Below, piece after piece: positions 1 through 7,536 of a stretch of DNA of 12,589 nt. Position 1 is the stretch's first letter. The number at the start of each line of letters is the position of its first letter. This DNA is from Verrucomicrobiota bacterium (lineage in GTDB: Bacteria > Verrucomicrobiota > Verrucomicrobiae > Chthoniobacterales > UBA10450), in contig VBQB01000001.1 in the NCBI GenBank assembly GCA_005887855.1, positions 1 through 12,589 of the forward strand, written 5' to 3'. The notes below the pieces were generated by a model. That model was not told where the DNA came from. It searched no databases and saw only the letters and a program-made list of their open reading frames with translations. The position numbers were made by a program, and so were the translations under genes.

Positions 1-35
1 AGGGCAAGGGCAAGAGTAATAATAGGAGCGAGCGA

Positions 36-905
36 ATGCAGCGGACGAGACCAGGCAGACTTCGCGAATTAATTGCCAAAGGGACGGTGATGATCCCTGG
101 AGTGCCGAACGCCGCCATTGCCCGCCAAGTTGAGCGCGCGGGTTTTGACGCGGTGTATATCAGCGGTGCCGGGCTGGCCAACTCCACCGCAGGCGTGCCG
201 GACATCGGATTGCTTACATCTACTGAAGTGACGCAACTGGCCGGTTATATCGCCAATGCGGTAAAGATTCCCGCAATTGTCGATGCGGATACGGGATTTG
301 GCGGAGCGGAGAATGTGGCCCGGACAATTCGCGAATTCGAGCGGACTGGTCTCGCCGGTTGTCACATTGAAGATCAGGAATTTCCGAAACGGTGTGGACA
401 CCTCGCCGGAAAGGAGATTGTCGATGTTGACGAAATGATCGCGAAAATCAAAGCGGCGTTGAGAGCGCGGCGCGATCCGGAGTTTTTGATTATCGCGAGA
501 ACAGACGCGCGTGCGGTGGAAGATTTCGATAGCACAGTCAAGCGCGCGAGGAGTTATGTCGAAGCCGGCGCAGATGGTATTTTTCCGGAAGCGTTGCAAA
601 GCGCAGAGGAATTCAAAGCGTTCGCCCGCGAAATCAAAGCGCCGCTACTTGCGAACATGACAGAGTTTGGCAAGAGTCCCCTACTCGCGTTTCAAGAGCT
701 CTCCGATTTCGGATACAAGATGGTGATTTTTCCAATGAGCGCGTTCCGCGTTTCGATGAAAGGGAGCGAAGAATTCTTGCGCGATCTAAAAAAGCGCGGG
801 ACCCAATCGGATTGGATCGACAAGATGCAAACGCGCACGGAACTCTACGAGCTGCTCGATTACGATCCGAGCGCGGAAAATTGGCCGGCGATTGGCGACC
901 GATAA
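36..905 (+). CDS. prpB: Methylisocitrate lyase (2-methylcitrate cycle)
   Basis: A 289-residue isocitrate lyase/PEP-mutase superfamily protein. The family cleaves 2-methylisocitrate to pyruvate and succinate, the last step of propionate oxidation in the cytoplasm. Visible family motifs are the metal-binding DADTGFGG at residues 83-90, EDQ at 112-114, the catalytic-loop signature KRCGH at 118-122 with the active-site cysteine C120, and ARTDA at 154-158. The length fits PrpB (about 290) and not the longer isocitrate lyases. The start is supported by AGGAG at 24-28, 7 nt before the ATG, one of the few clear Shine-Dalgarno sites in the window. prpC follows after 41 nt, so an operon is likely. Carboxyphosphoenolpyruvate mutase or another PEP-mutase relative is possible but less likely given KRCGH and the prpC neighbour. 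Confidence 0.93.
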   Translation: MQRTRPGRLRELIAKGTVMIPGVPNAAIARQVERAGFDAVYISGAGLANSTAGVPDIGLLTSTEVTQLAGYIANAVKIPAIVDADTGFGGAENVARTIREFERTGLAGCHIEDQEFPKRCGHLAGKEIVDVDEMIAKIKAALRARRDPEFLIIARTDARAVEDFDSTVKRARSYVEAGADGIFPEALQSAEEFKAFAREIKAPLLANMTEFGKSPLLAFQELSDFGYKMVIFPMSAFRVSMKGSEEFLRDLKKRGTQSDWIDKMQTRTELYELLDYDPSAENWPAIGDR

Positions 906-946
906 TTTGTCCACGTCCGTATCGCTGCTAAGCTGAACAAAACAAG

Positions 947-2101
947 ATGAGCACTGAAAAGACACCACCCTACAGCCCAGGCCTGGCTGGCGTGATCGCA
1001 GGCGAGACCGCGATCTGCTGGGTCGATCCGAATGCCGGGCTGATGTATCGCGGCTACGACATTCATGAAATGGCGAAGCGGGCCAGTTTCGAGGAAGTCG
1101 CTTACTTGCTGCTCAACGGCGATTTGCCCGACATCAAACAACTCAACACTTTCTCAGAGCAGCTTGCGGCTCAGCGCCAATTGTCGGCGCCTGTCGTAAA
1201 AATGTTGAGGCTGCTGCCGCCAGCGACCCATCCGATGGATATGCTCCGCACCGGCGTGTCGATGTTAAGCGCGTTTGACGATGAATTGAGCGACAACTCG
1301 CACGCGGCGAACATTCGCAAGTCGATTCGGCTGATCGCGCGTGTTTCCACCTTGATTACCGATGGTTGGCGAATTTCGCAAGGGCAGGAACCATTGCCAG
1401 AAAGGCCAGATCTCAAGCACGCCGGAAACTTTTTTTACAAACTGACCGGAACAGTGCCGCAAACGTGGCAGACGCGGATGCTGGACACGATTTTTGTCCT
1501 TTACGCAGATCATGAATTCAACGCATCCACCTTCGCCGCGCGCGTCACGGCCTCGACCCTGGCGGGAATTTACGCTGCGGTTACTTCTGCTTGTGCGACG
1601 CTGAAAGGGCCGTTGCACGGCGGCGCGAATGAAGAATCGATGAAGATGCTAGAAGAGATCAAGACGCCCAATCGAGCAGAAGCTTGGTTAAAAGAAAAGC
1701 TCGCTGCCAAAGAGAAGATCATGGGGTTTGGCCATCGCGTTTATAAGGAAGGGGATTCGCGCGTGCCGCTGATGCGTGAAATTGCCCGCGACCTTGGCAA
1801 ACGAACAGGGAAAGAGCAGTGGGTGCCAATTTGCGAGAACCTCGAAGAAGCGATGGAGCGTGAGAAGCACCTTTGCGCGAATGTCGATCTTTATGCCGCG
1901 CCGGTATTTTGGATGCTCGGTTTTCCGCCAGCGTTAAACACGCCGATTTTCGCCGCATCGCGCGTCGCCGGCTGGTGCGCCCACGTGGTGGAACAACACG
2001 ACAACAATCGCTTGATCCGGCCGCGCTCACTTTACACCGGGCCGAAGTTGCGCCCATATCCGGGCTCGGCTTCAGACGGCTCGCAAGAGCGACGATCGTA
2101 A
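947..2101 (+). CDS. prpC: 2-methylcitrate synthase / citrate synthase
   Basis: A 384-residue type II-like citrate synthase family protein. It condenses an acyl-CoA (propionyl-CoA or acetyl-CoA) with oxaloacetate. Catalytic and substrate residues are visible: H189 in DHEFNAST, H224 in GPLHGGANE, H263 in GFGHRVYK, D314 in ANVDLYA, and arginines in AASRVAGW (R338) and near R358. The length of about 380 fits the short dimeric enzymes that include PrpC. Sequence alone does not separate methylcitrate synthase from citrate synthase; the gene name rests on prpB lying 41 nt upstream. No Shine-Dalgarno is seen before the ATG. No prpD or acnD dehydratase/aconitase lies in the window, so the cycle would need genes elsewhere. 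The last 15 residues (GSASDGSQERRS) look like an unconserved tail. Confidence 0.9.
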   Translation: MSTEKTPPYSPGLAGVIAGETAICWVDPNAGLMYRGYDIHEMAKRASFEEVAYLLLNGDLPDIKQLNTFSEQLAAQRQLSAPVVKMLRLLPPATHPMDMLRTGVSMLSAFDDELSDNSHAANIRKSIRLIARVSTLITDGWRISQGQEPLPERPDLKHAGNFFYKLTGTVPQTWQTRMLDTIFVLYADHEFNASTFAARVTASTLAGIYAAVTSACATLKGPLHGGANEESMKMLEEIKTPNRAEAWLKEKLAAKEKIMGFGHRVYKEGDSRVPLMREIARDLGKRTGKEQWVPICENLEEAMEREKHLCANVDLYAAPVFWMLGFPPALNTPIFAASRVAGWCAHVVEQHDNNRLIRPRSLYTGPKLRPYPGSASDGSQERRS

Positions 2102-2114
2102 GATCGACAATTAA

Positions 2115-2585
2115 ATGCCCGGAGATTCGCAGTCGCTCCAGGAACAATATGCTCCGAATAATGCGTGCTGGGGTTGCGGGCCGGCAAATGCGGAGGGATT
2201 ACGCATCCGCAGCTTTCCAAAAAATGGCGAGGTGGTCGCAGAGTGGAAACCGGAGGAAAAGTACGAAGCTTTTCCCGGAGTCTTAAATGGCGGCGTCATC
2301 GGCGCTCTGCTCGATTGTCACTGCAATTGGACGGCGGCGTATCATCTGATGAAGCGCGCAAGACAGGATCACCCGCCATGCACAGTGACAGCGGAATATT
2401 CGATCAAATTACTGCGTCCAACTCCGACGGGCGATTCCGTCTTTCTTTCCGCGACGGTTGTCGAGCTAACTGATGATCGCGCAACCGTTGAGGGAACCTT
2501 GAGCGGCGGCGGGAAAGTTTGCGCAACCTGTCGGGGAACTTTCGTCGCCGTCAAAGAAGGACATCCCGCGTATCACCGCTGGTAG
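2115..2585 (+). CDS. PaaI-family hotdog-fold thioesterase
   Basis: A 156-residue single hotdog-domain protein. Families of this type hydrolyse acyl-CoA thioesters in the cytoplasm. The N-terminal CWGCGPANAEGLRI (residues 18-31) is typical of PaaI-like proteins. The long hotdog helix is at about 55-78 (GVLNGGVIGALLDCHCNWT), followed by beta strands through 145 (TAEYSIKLLRPTPTGD at 92-107). The usual HGG before the helix reads NGG here (N58), while the acidic helix residue D67 is kept, so catalysis may rely on different residues. The start lies 13 nt after the prpC stop with no Shine-Dalgarno visible, so it probably shares the prp transcript. A role in releasing CoA from a propionate-related acyl-CoA is possible, but that is inference from position. 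The stop codon is followed after 1 nt by a large palindrome. Confidence 0.82.
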   Translation: MPGDSQSLQEQYAPNNACWGCGPANAEGLRIRSFPKNGEVVAEWKPEEKYEAFPGVLNGGVIGALLDCHCNWTAAYHLMKRARQDHPPCTVTAEYSIKLLRPTPTGDSVFLSATVVELTDDRATVEGTLSGGGKVCATCRGTFVAVKEGHPAYHRW

Positions 2586-2586
2586 A

Positions 2587-2644
2587 GTAGCGCAAGCCTC
2601 CGGCTTGCGATCTGTGATGGTCGCAAGCGAGACGCTTGCGCTAC
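2587..2644. repeat. 58-bp nested palindromic repeat (REP-like)
   Basis: Two 24-nt arms, 2587-2610 and 2621-2644, are inverted copies of each other at 21 of 24 positions around a 10-nt centre. Each arm is itself a hairpin: 2591-2598 pairs with 2602-2609 over a 3-nt loop, and 2622-2629 pairs with 2633-2640 over a 3-nt loop. Either two adjacent short hairpins or one long one can form. It lies 1 nt after a stop codon, so it may end or protect the upstream transcript; there is no T tract, so it is not a classic intrinsic terminator. GTAGCGCAAGCC-type text looks like a dispersed genomic element. Confidence 0.85.
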
Positions 2645-2712
2645 ATTTGGCCGGAATTCGCTGCCCGAATTTCGTCGATGCGCGAATCGGCGAAGCGCGT
2701 TTAGGTATCGAC

Positions 2713-3180
2713 ATGAAAACTTTGAACTTCCAAATTGTTCCGCTTACCACCGAGGTTGCGGAAGCGGCGCGCCGAGCCGCGGCTGCTGGCGCGTCGGACC
2801 ATGGCGTCGTCATCGCTGATTCGCCGAACGGGTTTCCGTGCCGGCATTGTTTGCGCTGGGCGCGACCTGGTGAGCGGGTAATTCTTTTTCCGTATGCAGC
2901 GATACCGCCTGGTCATCCTTATTCGGAGAGCGGGCCGATTTTCGTTCACGCCGAGCCTTGCGAACGCTATAGCGCGACGCGCAAATATCCGGCCGACTTT
3001 CGCAATGGTCGCGCGTTTCGCGCTTACAATGCAAATTACGATATGATTGACGCCGAGGTGGCGAACGGAAGCGAACCGGAAGCGGTCATTGAAAAGTTGC
3101 TGCAAAATCTCGAGACTGCGTTTGTGCATGCGCGCAGCGTGACGCGCGGTTGTTACACGTTTGGAGTCGAACGCATATGA
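2713..3180 (+). CDS. DUF1203 family protein
   Basis: A 155-residue protein that I recognise as DUF1203, a family of unknown function. Conserved stretches are FPCRHCLRWARPGERV at 41-56, PYSESGPIFVHAEPC at 69-83, the FRAYNANYDMI region at 102-112, and a C-terminal RGCYTFGVERI. C43, H45, C46, H79, C83 and C147 could bind metal or be redox active; that is inference. I chose the ATG at 2713 over an in-frame TTG at 2605, because the extra 36 residues would be translated from the palindrome and intergenic sequence; TAGG lies 7 nt before 2713. Its last bases overlap the ada start (ATGA, 3177-3180), so the two genes are probably translated together. Confidence 0.82.
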   Translation: MKTLNFQIVPLTTEVAEAARRAAAAGASDHGVVIADSPNGFPCRHCLRWARPGERVILFPYAAIPPGHPYSESGPIFVHAEPCERYSATRKYPADFRNGRAFRAYNANYDMIDAEVANGSEPEAVIEKLLQNLETAFVHARSVTRGCYTFGVERI

Positions 3181-4274
3181 AAGCATTGGAACTTCTTCCA
3201 CCATCTGAAACGATGTATCGCGCATTGGTGAATCGCGATCCGAGCTTTGAGGGAATCTTTTTTGTGGGCGTTCGCACAACAGGGATTTTCTGCCGCCCAA
3301 CCTGCACGGCGAAAAAACCGGCGCGCGAGAACGTCGATTTCTTCGCGACACCTAGTGAGGCATTGCACGGCGGTTATCGCCCCTGTTTGCGCTGTCATCC
3401 GATGGATCCAGACAAACGCCCGCCGAGATTGATCGAGCGGTTGCGCGCCGAAGTCGAACGCGCGCCAGGCGGACGACTAACAGACAAGGAACTGGCGGGA
3501 ATGGCGATCGATCCATCCACGGCGCGACGGCAATTCAAGCGCCATTACGGAATGACGTTTCAAGCGTATCATCGCGCACGTCGGATGGGACTCGCTTTGC
3601 GCGAAGTACAGAAAGGTGGACGCGTGGAGGAAGCGAGAAACGGCAGCGGCTTCGAATCGGAGAGCGGGTTTCGCGAAGCTTTTACACGCATCTTTGGTGA
3701 TCCACCGACGGCTGCAAAGGCGCGCGAGCCAATGTTCGTCGAGCGAATCGACACGCCACTTGGAACGATGGTCGCAGTTGCTGATGTCAGGGGCCTGCGT
3801 TTGCTCGAATTCGCGGACCGGCGCGCGACAGAAAGGGAATTGTCGATCTTACGGAGACGTTTGCGGACAAACATTGTGCCGGGCGAGCATCAGTATCTGG
3901 ACGCGATTCGTTCTCAGCTCGCCGATTACTTTTCTGGCAAGAAGCTGGAATTCGATATTCCGCTCGCACCGGTCGGTTCGGATTTTCAACTCCGAGCTTG
4001 GAAGATTTTGCGTTCGATCCCAGTCGGCGAAACGCGCTCGTACTCCTGGATGGCGGAACGCTTGGGCGATCGCAACGCACGGCGCGCGGTCGGCCGCGCC
4101 AACGGCACGAACATGATATGCATCGTCGTTCCGTGTCATCGTGTGATCCGCGCAGACGGCACGCTCTGCGGTTACGGCGGCGGATTATGGCGAAAGAAAT
4201 GGCTGCTCGATCACGAGCAGAAAATGGCGAGCCGTGACGAGAGCCAGGAAGCTCCAATAAGATCGCCCCGCTAA
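3177..4274 (+). CDS. ada: Ada: alkylation-response regulator and methyltransferase
   Basis: A 365-residue protein with the complete Ada layout. The N-terminal zinc domain has C39, C43 (FCRPTC) and C70, C73 (CLRC); C39 corresponds to the residue that accepts methyl from DNA phosphotriesters in E. coli Ada. Residues about 82-180 are an AraC-type pair of helix-turn-helix motifs. The C-terminal domain carries the O6-alkylguanine methyl-acceptor cysteine C320 in IVVPCHRVI, with SIPVGETRSYSWMAE upstream. In the family, methylated Ada activates its own and other repair genes. An in-frame TTG at 3150 would add 9 residues, but the ATG at 3177 overlaps the DUF1203 stop by 4 nt and begins where the family begins. 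No alkA or alkB is in the window. Confidence 0.95.
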   Translation: MKALELLPPSETMYRALVNRDPSFEGIFFVGVRTTGIFCRPTCTAKKPARENVDFFATPSEALHGGYRPCLRCHPMDPDKRPPRLIERLRAEVERAPGGRLTDKELAGMAIDPSTARRQFKRHYGMTFQAYHRARRMGLALREVQKGGRVEEARNGSGFESESGFREAFTRIFGDPPTAAKAREPMFVERIDTPLGTMVAVADVRGLRLLEFADRRATERELSILRRRLRTNIVPGEHQYLDAIRSQLADYFSGKKLEFDIPLAPVGSDFQLRAWKILRSIPVGETRSYSWMAERLGDRNARRAVGRANGTNMICIVVPCHRVIRADGTLCGYGGGLWRKKWLLDHEQKMASRDESQEAPIRSPR

Positions 4275-4392
4275 GCTGGCATTACCACAACACAGCTGAC
4301 CCACCTGGCCAGACGGTCCAGTCAGTTAATCGCAAATTTTGCCTGCCCCGCCTTCCGCCCTCTACGTCTACTTCTCCTTTTTAACTTCTCTT

Positions 4393-4620
4393 TTACGGCG
4401 TCGGCGCAGGCGAAGGAGACTCTGTAGGCGACGCCTCGGTCTCGGCGGCCTTCTTCTTAGTCGCGGCTTTCTTCTTTCGTGCCGGTGACGGCGACGGTGA
4501 CGCCTTGGTCGCCGCCGCAGCAGTAGTTGAAGTCGCAGTCGTTCCCTGCTTTTCGGCGCAAGATGTGAAAAACGCGATGCCGATTAGGGCTGTGATCAAG
4601 AACAAAACAGATTTCTTCAT
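4393..4620 (-). CDS. Small lipoprotein, Ala/Lys/Pro-Ser rich
   Basis: A 75-residue predicted lipoprotein of unknown function. MKKSVLFLIT starts a hydrophobic signal ending in FFTSC, with C21 as the likely lipidated cysteine. The rest is low complexity: Thr/Ala-rich at 27-40, SPSPSP at 41-46, Lys/Ala-rich at 49-59, then ETEASPTESPSPAPTP. An upstream in-frame ATG would add 40 residues (to 4740), but those come from repeat-like spacer text and would bury the signal peptide, so the ATG at 4618-4620 is preferred. No Shine-Dalgarno is seen. The basic, proline-rich tail could contact cell wall or envelope, but this is only inference. Confidence 0.65.
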   Translation of the reverse strand: MKKSVLFLITALIGIAFFTSCAEKQGTTATSTTAAAATKASPSPSPARKKKAATKKKAAETEASPTESPSPAPTP

Positions 4621-4733
4621 AGTTATATTTACGTTTGAGGGATCGGGAATGGTTGCCTGCAAATCAGATGGCAAGTAATAAATCCGGCTTCTGACTTCGT
4701 TCCTACTCCGCAATCCGCGTTCCGCAACCGGGA

Positions 4734-4787
4734 ATGCCACGCTTTCGTCTTCTAATATCGTCTTTTGTGCTCATAATCCCCACCTGA
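4734..4787 (+). pseudogene. Possible displaced N-terminus of the 4796 gene
   Basis: From the ATG at 4734, 17 hydrophobic codons (MPRFRLLISSFVLIIPT) run to TGA at 4785-4787. A -1 shift at the CCCC run (4778-4781) would join them to the frame of the next gene, adding a first membrane helix of a kind I would expect there. The same sequence could simply be non-coding spacer. Low confidence. Confidence 0.25.
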
Positions 4788-4795
4788 TTGGCGCG

Positions 4796-5347
4796 ATGTT
4801 TATTTGGACATCAATCGCGCACATGGCTTTGCCGCTCGGTGAAGCGGGCGTCAGGGAGATCCCGAATGAGCAGGCTGTCCTGGCCGCTATGCAAGCAAAC
4901 ATCGGAGGCAAGTCCGGTCTTTATCTTTTTCCCGGGTTTGGCCTCGGCCCGAACGCGACCCGGCAACAGCGTAAGGAAGCGATGCAACACATGGGCGAAA
5001 AAATTGCGAGCAATCCCTCCGGCATTCTCATGTATCACACGCCTGGGCGAGCGCTCGCTATGGGTAAATTTCTGGGCATCGAATTCGCCACCGAACTCCT
5101 CGAATCTTTCCTCGCCGTCTTCCTGCTAGCGCAGACCCGTCTCATCAGTTTCGGCGCGCGAGTCGGCTTTGTCATGGTCGCCGGAATTCTAGCGGCCATC
5201 GCGACCAATGTGTCCTATTGGAACTGGTACGGCTTTCCGGCCGTTTATACCGCTGCCTACATGTTCATCCAAGTTGTCGGCTTCATCTGCGTCGGTATCG
5301 TCGCCGCGCTTGTATTAGGAAAGAGACAGCCTCAAACCGCCCAATAG
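4796..5347 (+). CDS. Membrane protein of unknown function
   Basis: A 183-residue protein I do not recognise by name. It starts with MFIWTSIAHMALPLGEAG, which looks like the end of a membrane helix followed by an external segment (residues about 15-95, with IPNEQAVLAAM and GLYLFPGFGL). Three hydrophobic helices follow at about 98-116, 121-138 and 150-174, and a short basic tail ends the protein. The ATG at 4796 is the only ATG, GTG or TTG in this frame before an upstream stop at 4679-4681. The N-terminus looks cut short for a protein of this shape; see the short reading frame at 4734. No Shine-Dalgarno is visible. The gene is divergent from the lipoprotein gene and convergent with rpoZ. Confidence 0.7.
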   Translation: MFIWTSIAHMALPLGEAGVREIPNEQAVLAAMQANIGGKSGLYLFPGFGLGPNATRQQRKEAMQHMGEKIASNPSGILMYHTPGRALAMGKFLGIEFATELLESFLAVFLLAQTRLISFGARVGFVMVAGILAAIATNVSYWNWYGFPAVYTAAYMFIQVVGFICVGIVAALVLGKRQPQTAQ

Positions 5348-5384
5348 CTTCGACTTTAAAAAATCGAGTCATCTCATTTTCGAA

Positions 5385-5403
5385 TTCCGTATTCCGCAAT
5401 CCG
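5385..5403. repeat. TTCCGNATTCCGCAATCCG intergenic repeat
   Basis: This reads TTCCGTATTCCGCAATCCG. Related text lies at 4700-4730 (CTCCGCAATCCGCGTTCCGC) and at 11638-11667 (a degenerate version ending GATCCGCAAT). All three are in spacers between genes. This points to a short dispersed repeat family of unknown function. Confidence 0.6.
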
Positions 5404-5481
5404 ATCGATTCGTCCTGGTCGCCGCGGCGATCATGGCGAAAATTCTTTCACCGCTGACGCCCGACTTGTGCCTTACTGGCC

Positions 5482-5754
5482 CTACGCGGCTTTCTTCTTT
5501 GCCCGGATGACTCCGGGGAATTGCACGATCGGCGCTGATGCGTCTTGCCCATTCTGACCGAAGGTCGATTCGTAAGTAAGCTTCTTATTCGCGATCTCAG
5601 TCAAGGCGATATCGGCAAAGCCAAGCCCGGGAGCATATTCGACCATCGGTCGATGACCGAAAGAGAGTTGGCGAACGCGTCGTGAGATCATGTTCACCAG
5701 GATTTGTTGATTGAGAATTACTTCGGACGCAGCTTTAACGAGATCGGCTTTCAT
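5482..5754 (-). CDS. rpoZ: DNA-directed RNA polymerase omega subunit
   Basis: A 90-residue protein resembling RNA polymerase omega, which binds beta' and helps assemble the enzyme. The RRVRQLSFGHRPMVE segment (25-39) matches the conserved Arg-rich helix of the family, and ADIALTEIANKKLTYE (48-63) matches the IALxEIxxGK region. The C-terminus ends in the basic AKKKAA. The sequence is divergent from the proteobacterial form, as expected for another phylum, so the call rests on these two blocks. The gene is monocistronic here and not next to gmk. No Shine-Dalgarno precedes the ATG. Confidence 0.78.
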   Translation of the reverse strand: MKADLVKAASEVILNQQILVNMISRRVRQLSFGHRPMVEYAPGLGFADIALTEIANKKLTYESTFGQNGQDASAPIVQFPGVIRAKKKAA

Positions 5755-5970
5755 AATTTAGTTGGGTCAATAGAATGGATGTGGCGCTCCCTGTCTGACT
5801 TCCGTTCGCCACCGCCGGAGCCAAGAAAATGCCGGACCTCCGACTTTCTCCTTCTTACTTTGCTTCTGACTTAGAAACTGCCGAATTATCGTTGCTTTTT
5901 GGCAAAAGACAAATGCCTCGCCGGTAGTTTCCGCACTCGGCGATCCTGCTTGCCTCTTCTTTCTTACTTT

Positions 5971-7014
5971 CTACCTTAACGTTCCCACATCGATCACGAA
6001 CCGATATTTTACGTCGCTCTTCAGCATCCGCTCATAGGCTTCGTTGATCTTCTCCATCGGAATCATTTCGATCTCGCATGTGATTCCGCGTTCCGCACAG
6101 AAATCGAGCATCTCTTGCGTCTCCGCGATTCCCCCGATCAGCGATCCGGCCAGATTACGGCGCCGCCGGACCAAAGGCATGGCACCAATCGGCGCTGGCT
6201 CCGGCGAGATGCCCACTAAAGTCAACGTCCCGTCATGCCTCAAAAGCTCGAGATATGTGTTCAAATCATGCTGCCCCGATGCCGTATCAAGAATGAAATC
6301 GAAGCTGTTCACCTGCCGCTTCATCGCCTCCTCATCGCGCGACAGGACCACCTCGTGCGCGCCGAATCGCTTCGCGTCAGCCGCTTTGTTGGGCGACGTC
6401 GTGAAGAGCACCACTTCCGCTCCGAAAGCGTTCGCGAATTTCACGGCCATATGTCCGAGCCCGCCCAGTCCGACCACGCCCACCTTTTGGCCCTTGCCCA
6501 CCTTCCAATGCCACATTGGCGAGTACGTTGTAATCCCGGCGCATAACAGCGGAGCTGATGCCGCCAGATCGAGCTTGTCCGAAATCCGCAGGACGAAATC
6601 CTGATCCACCACGATGCTCGTCGAATACCCGCCGTAGGTGACGCCACGGGTGTGTTTATCCTCGCTGTTATAAGTTAAAACCATTCCATCACAGAACTGT
6701 TCCAGCCCTTCTTCGCAGTCCGGGCATGTCCGGCACGAGTCGACCATGCAACCGACCGCGGCCAGATCGCCTTCTTTAAATTTCTTCACCTCGCGGCCCA
6801 GCTTCGTCACGCGACCGACGATCTCATGTCCGGGCACGCATGGATAAGTCGTAAAGCCCCACTCATTTCGCGCGATGTGCAGGTCCGAGTGGCAGACCCC
6901 GCAGAAAAGAATTTCAATCTGCACATCACTCGGCGTCGGATCACGACGTTCGAATGAGAATGGCTTCAACGGCTCGCGCGCCGCGTGCGTGGCATAACCT
7001 TTCGTCGCAAACAT
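5971..7014 (-). CDS. Zinc-dependent alcohol/aldehyde reductase (YahK/AdhC type)
   Basis: A 347-residue medium-chain dehydrogenase/reductase. The catalytic zinc site is C41, H63, E64 (PGHEIVG) and probably C158 (LLCAGITTYSP). The structural zinc site is C94, C97, C100 and C108 (CRTCPDCEEGLEQFC). The Rossmann nucleotide loop is GLGGLGH at 182-188. Order and length match the cinnamyl-alcohol dehydrogenase/YahK group, which reduces aldehydes to alcohols with NADPH in the cytoplasm; the actual substrate cannot be told from sequence. No Shine-Dalgarno is clear before the ATG. The gene lies 216 nt upstream of rpoZ on the same strand, with pyrimidine-rich (+ strand) text between, so the two are probably separate units. 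Confidence 0.92.
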   Translation of the reverse strand: MFATKGYATHAAREPLKPFSFERRDPTPSDVQIEILFCGVCHSDLHIARNEWGFTTYPCVPGHEIVGRVTKLGREVKKFKEGDLAAVGCMVDSCRTCPDCEEGLEQFCDGMVLTYNSEDKHTRGVTYGGYSTSIVVDQDFVLRISDKLDLAASAPLLCAGITTYSPMWHWKVGKGQKVGVVGLGGLGHMAVKFANAFGAEVVLFTTSPNKAADAKRFGAHEVVLSRDEEAMKRQVNSFDFILDTASGQHDLNTYLELLRHDGTLTLVGISPEPAPIGAMPLVRRRRNLAGSLIGGIAETQEMLDFCAERGITCEIEMIPMEKINEAYERMLKSDVKYRFVIDVGTLR

Positions 7015-7116
7015 ATCATTGACTTCGTCCGCCCGAGCGGACCGGATGTCAAAAATGATCTGTTTTGCAATCCGAAATTTCTTCTTCCTCTTTTCTTCCT
7101 CCTTCTGACTTTTGCC

Positions 7117-7485
7117 TTAGCCTCCCGCCAAGCTTTGCAGTGCGTCAGCCAGCGTCTCAAATGTGTTGATTTGAATTTCAGGACCGTAATGGAACTGCGA
7201 GAGAATATTGAGACCGATGTCTTTATGCGGATCAGGCATCACTCTCGTCACTGAGGCGACTTGTTTTTCAGTCAAAGCGTCCATGATCTCAGCTACATGG
7301 CGGGCCGCGGCAGTATCCATTGATTCCAACCACCGAAAATCCGCCAGGACCCTGAAGCCGGGCGCGACATCCGCCAATAGCTCGTGGACCTGCTGCGCGG
7401 CCTGCCGCGCCTGTTCTGCCGTGACTCTCTGGACCGCACTGATCACCAGGAGACGCTTCGATCGATCAAGCTCAACTGAATACAT
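7117..7485 (-). CDS. STAS/SpoIIAA-like protein
   Basis: A 122-residue cytoplasmic protein without signal peptide or membrane segments. The strand-helix pattern, with VLADFRWLESMDTAAARHVAEIM at about 46-68, resembles the central strand and phospho-loop region of STAS/SpoIIAA-like proteins, and S55 sits near the position of the usual regulatory serine. This is fold-level resemblance only. A C-terminal block (GPEIQINTFETLADALQSL) ends the protein. It lies 51 nt from the TMEM175-like gene upstream and 102 nt before the dehydrogenase, all on the minus strand, so co-transcription is possible. No Shine-Dalgarno is seen. Confidence 0.55.
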   Translation of the reverse strand: MYSVELDRSKRLLVISAVQRVTAEQARQAAQQVHELLADVAPGFRVLADFRWLESMDTAAARHVAEIMDALTEKQVASVTRVMPDPHKDIGLNILSQFHYGPEIQINTFETLADALQSLAGG

Positions 7486-7536
7486 ATTCCGTGATCATAC
7501 TGTCGCGACCCTCTGCCCGCCACGCCGTCGCCGCTC

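Noticed and set aside
1873..2286. 137-codon plus-strand frame across the prpC end and thioesterase start
   Set aside because: It is an Arg-rich shadow of two well supported genes in other frames.
2692..2699. Ada-box-like GAAGCGCG upstream of the DUF1203-ada pair
   Set aside because: Only 6 of 8 bases match the E. coli A-box, no B-box partner is seen, and the site may differ in this phylum.
2605..2712. N-terminal 36 residues of a longer DUF1203 protein from a TTG start
   Set aside because: They would be translated from the palindromic repeat and spacer; the family sequence starts at the ATG at 2713.
4275..4392. Terminator or tRNA in the spacer between ada and the lipoprotein gene
   Set aside because: Only a weak CTGG/CCAG pairing and pyrimidine-rich text are present; no tRNA fold or strong stem is visible.
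5419..5430. 12-bp palindrome TCGCCGCGGCGA after rpoZ as a terminator
   Set aside because: It has no loop or T tract and is short, so a terminator role is not supported.
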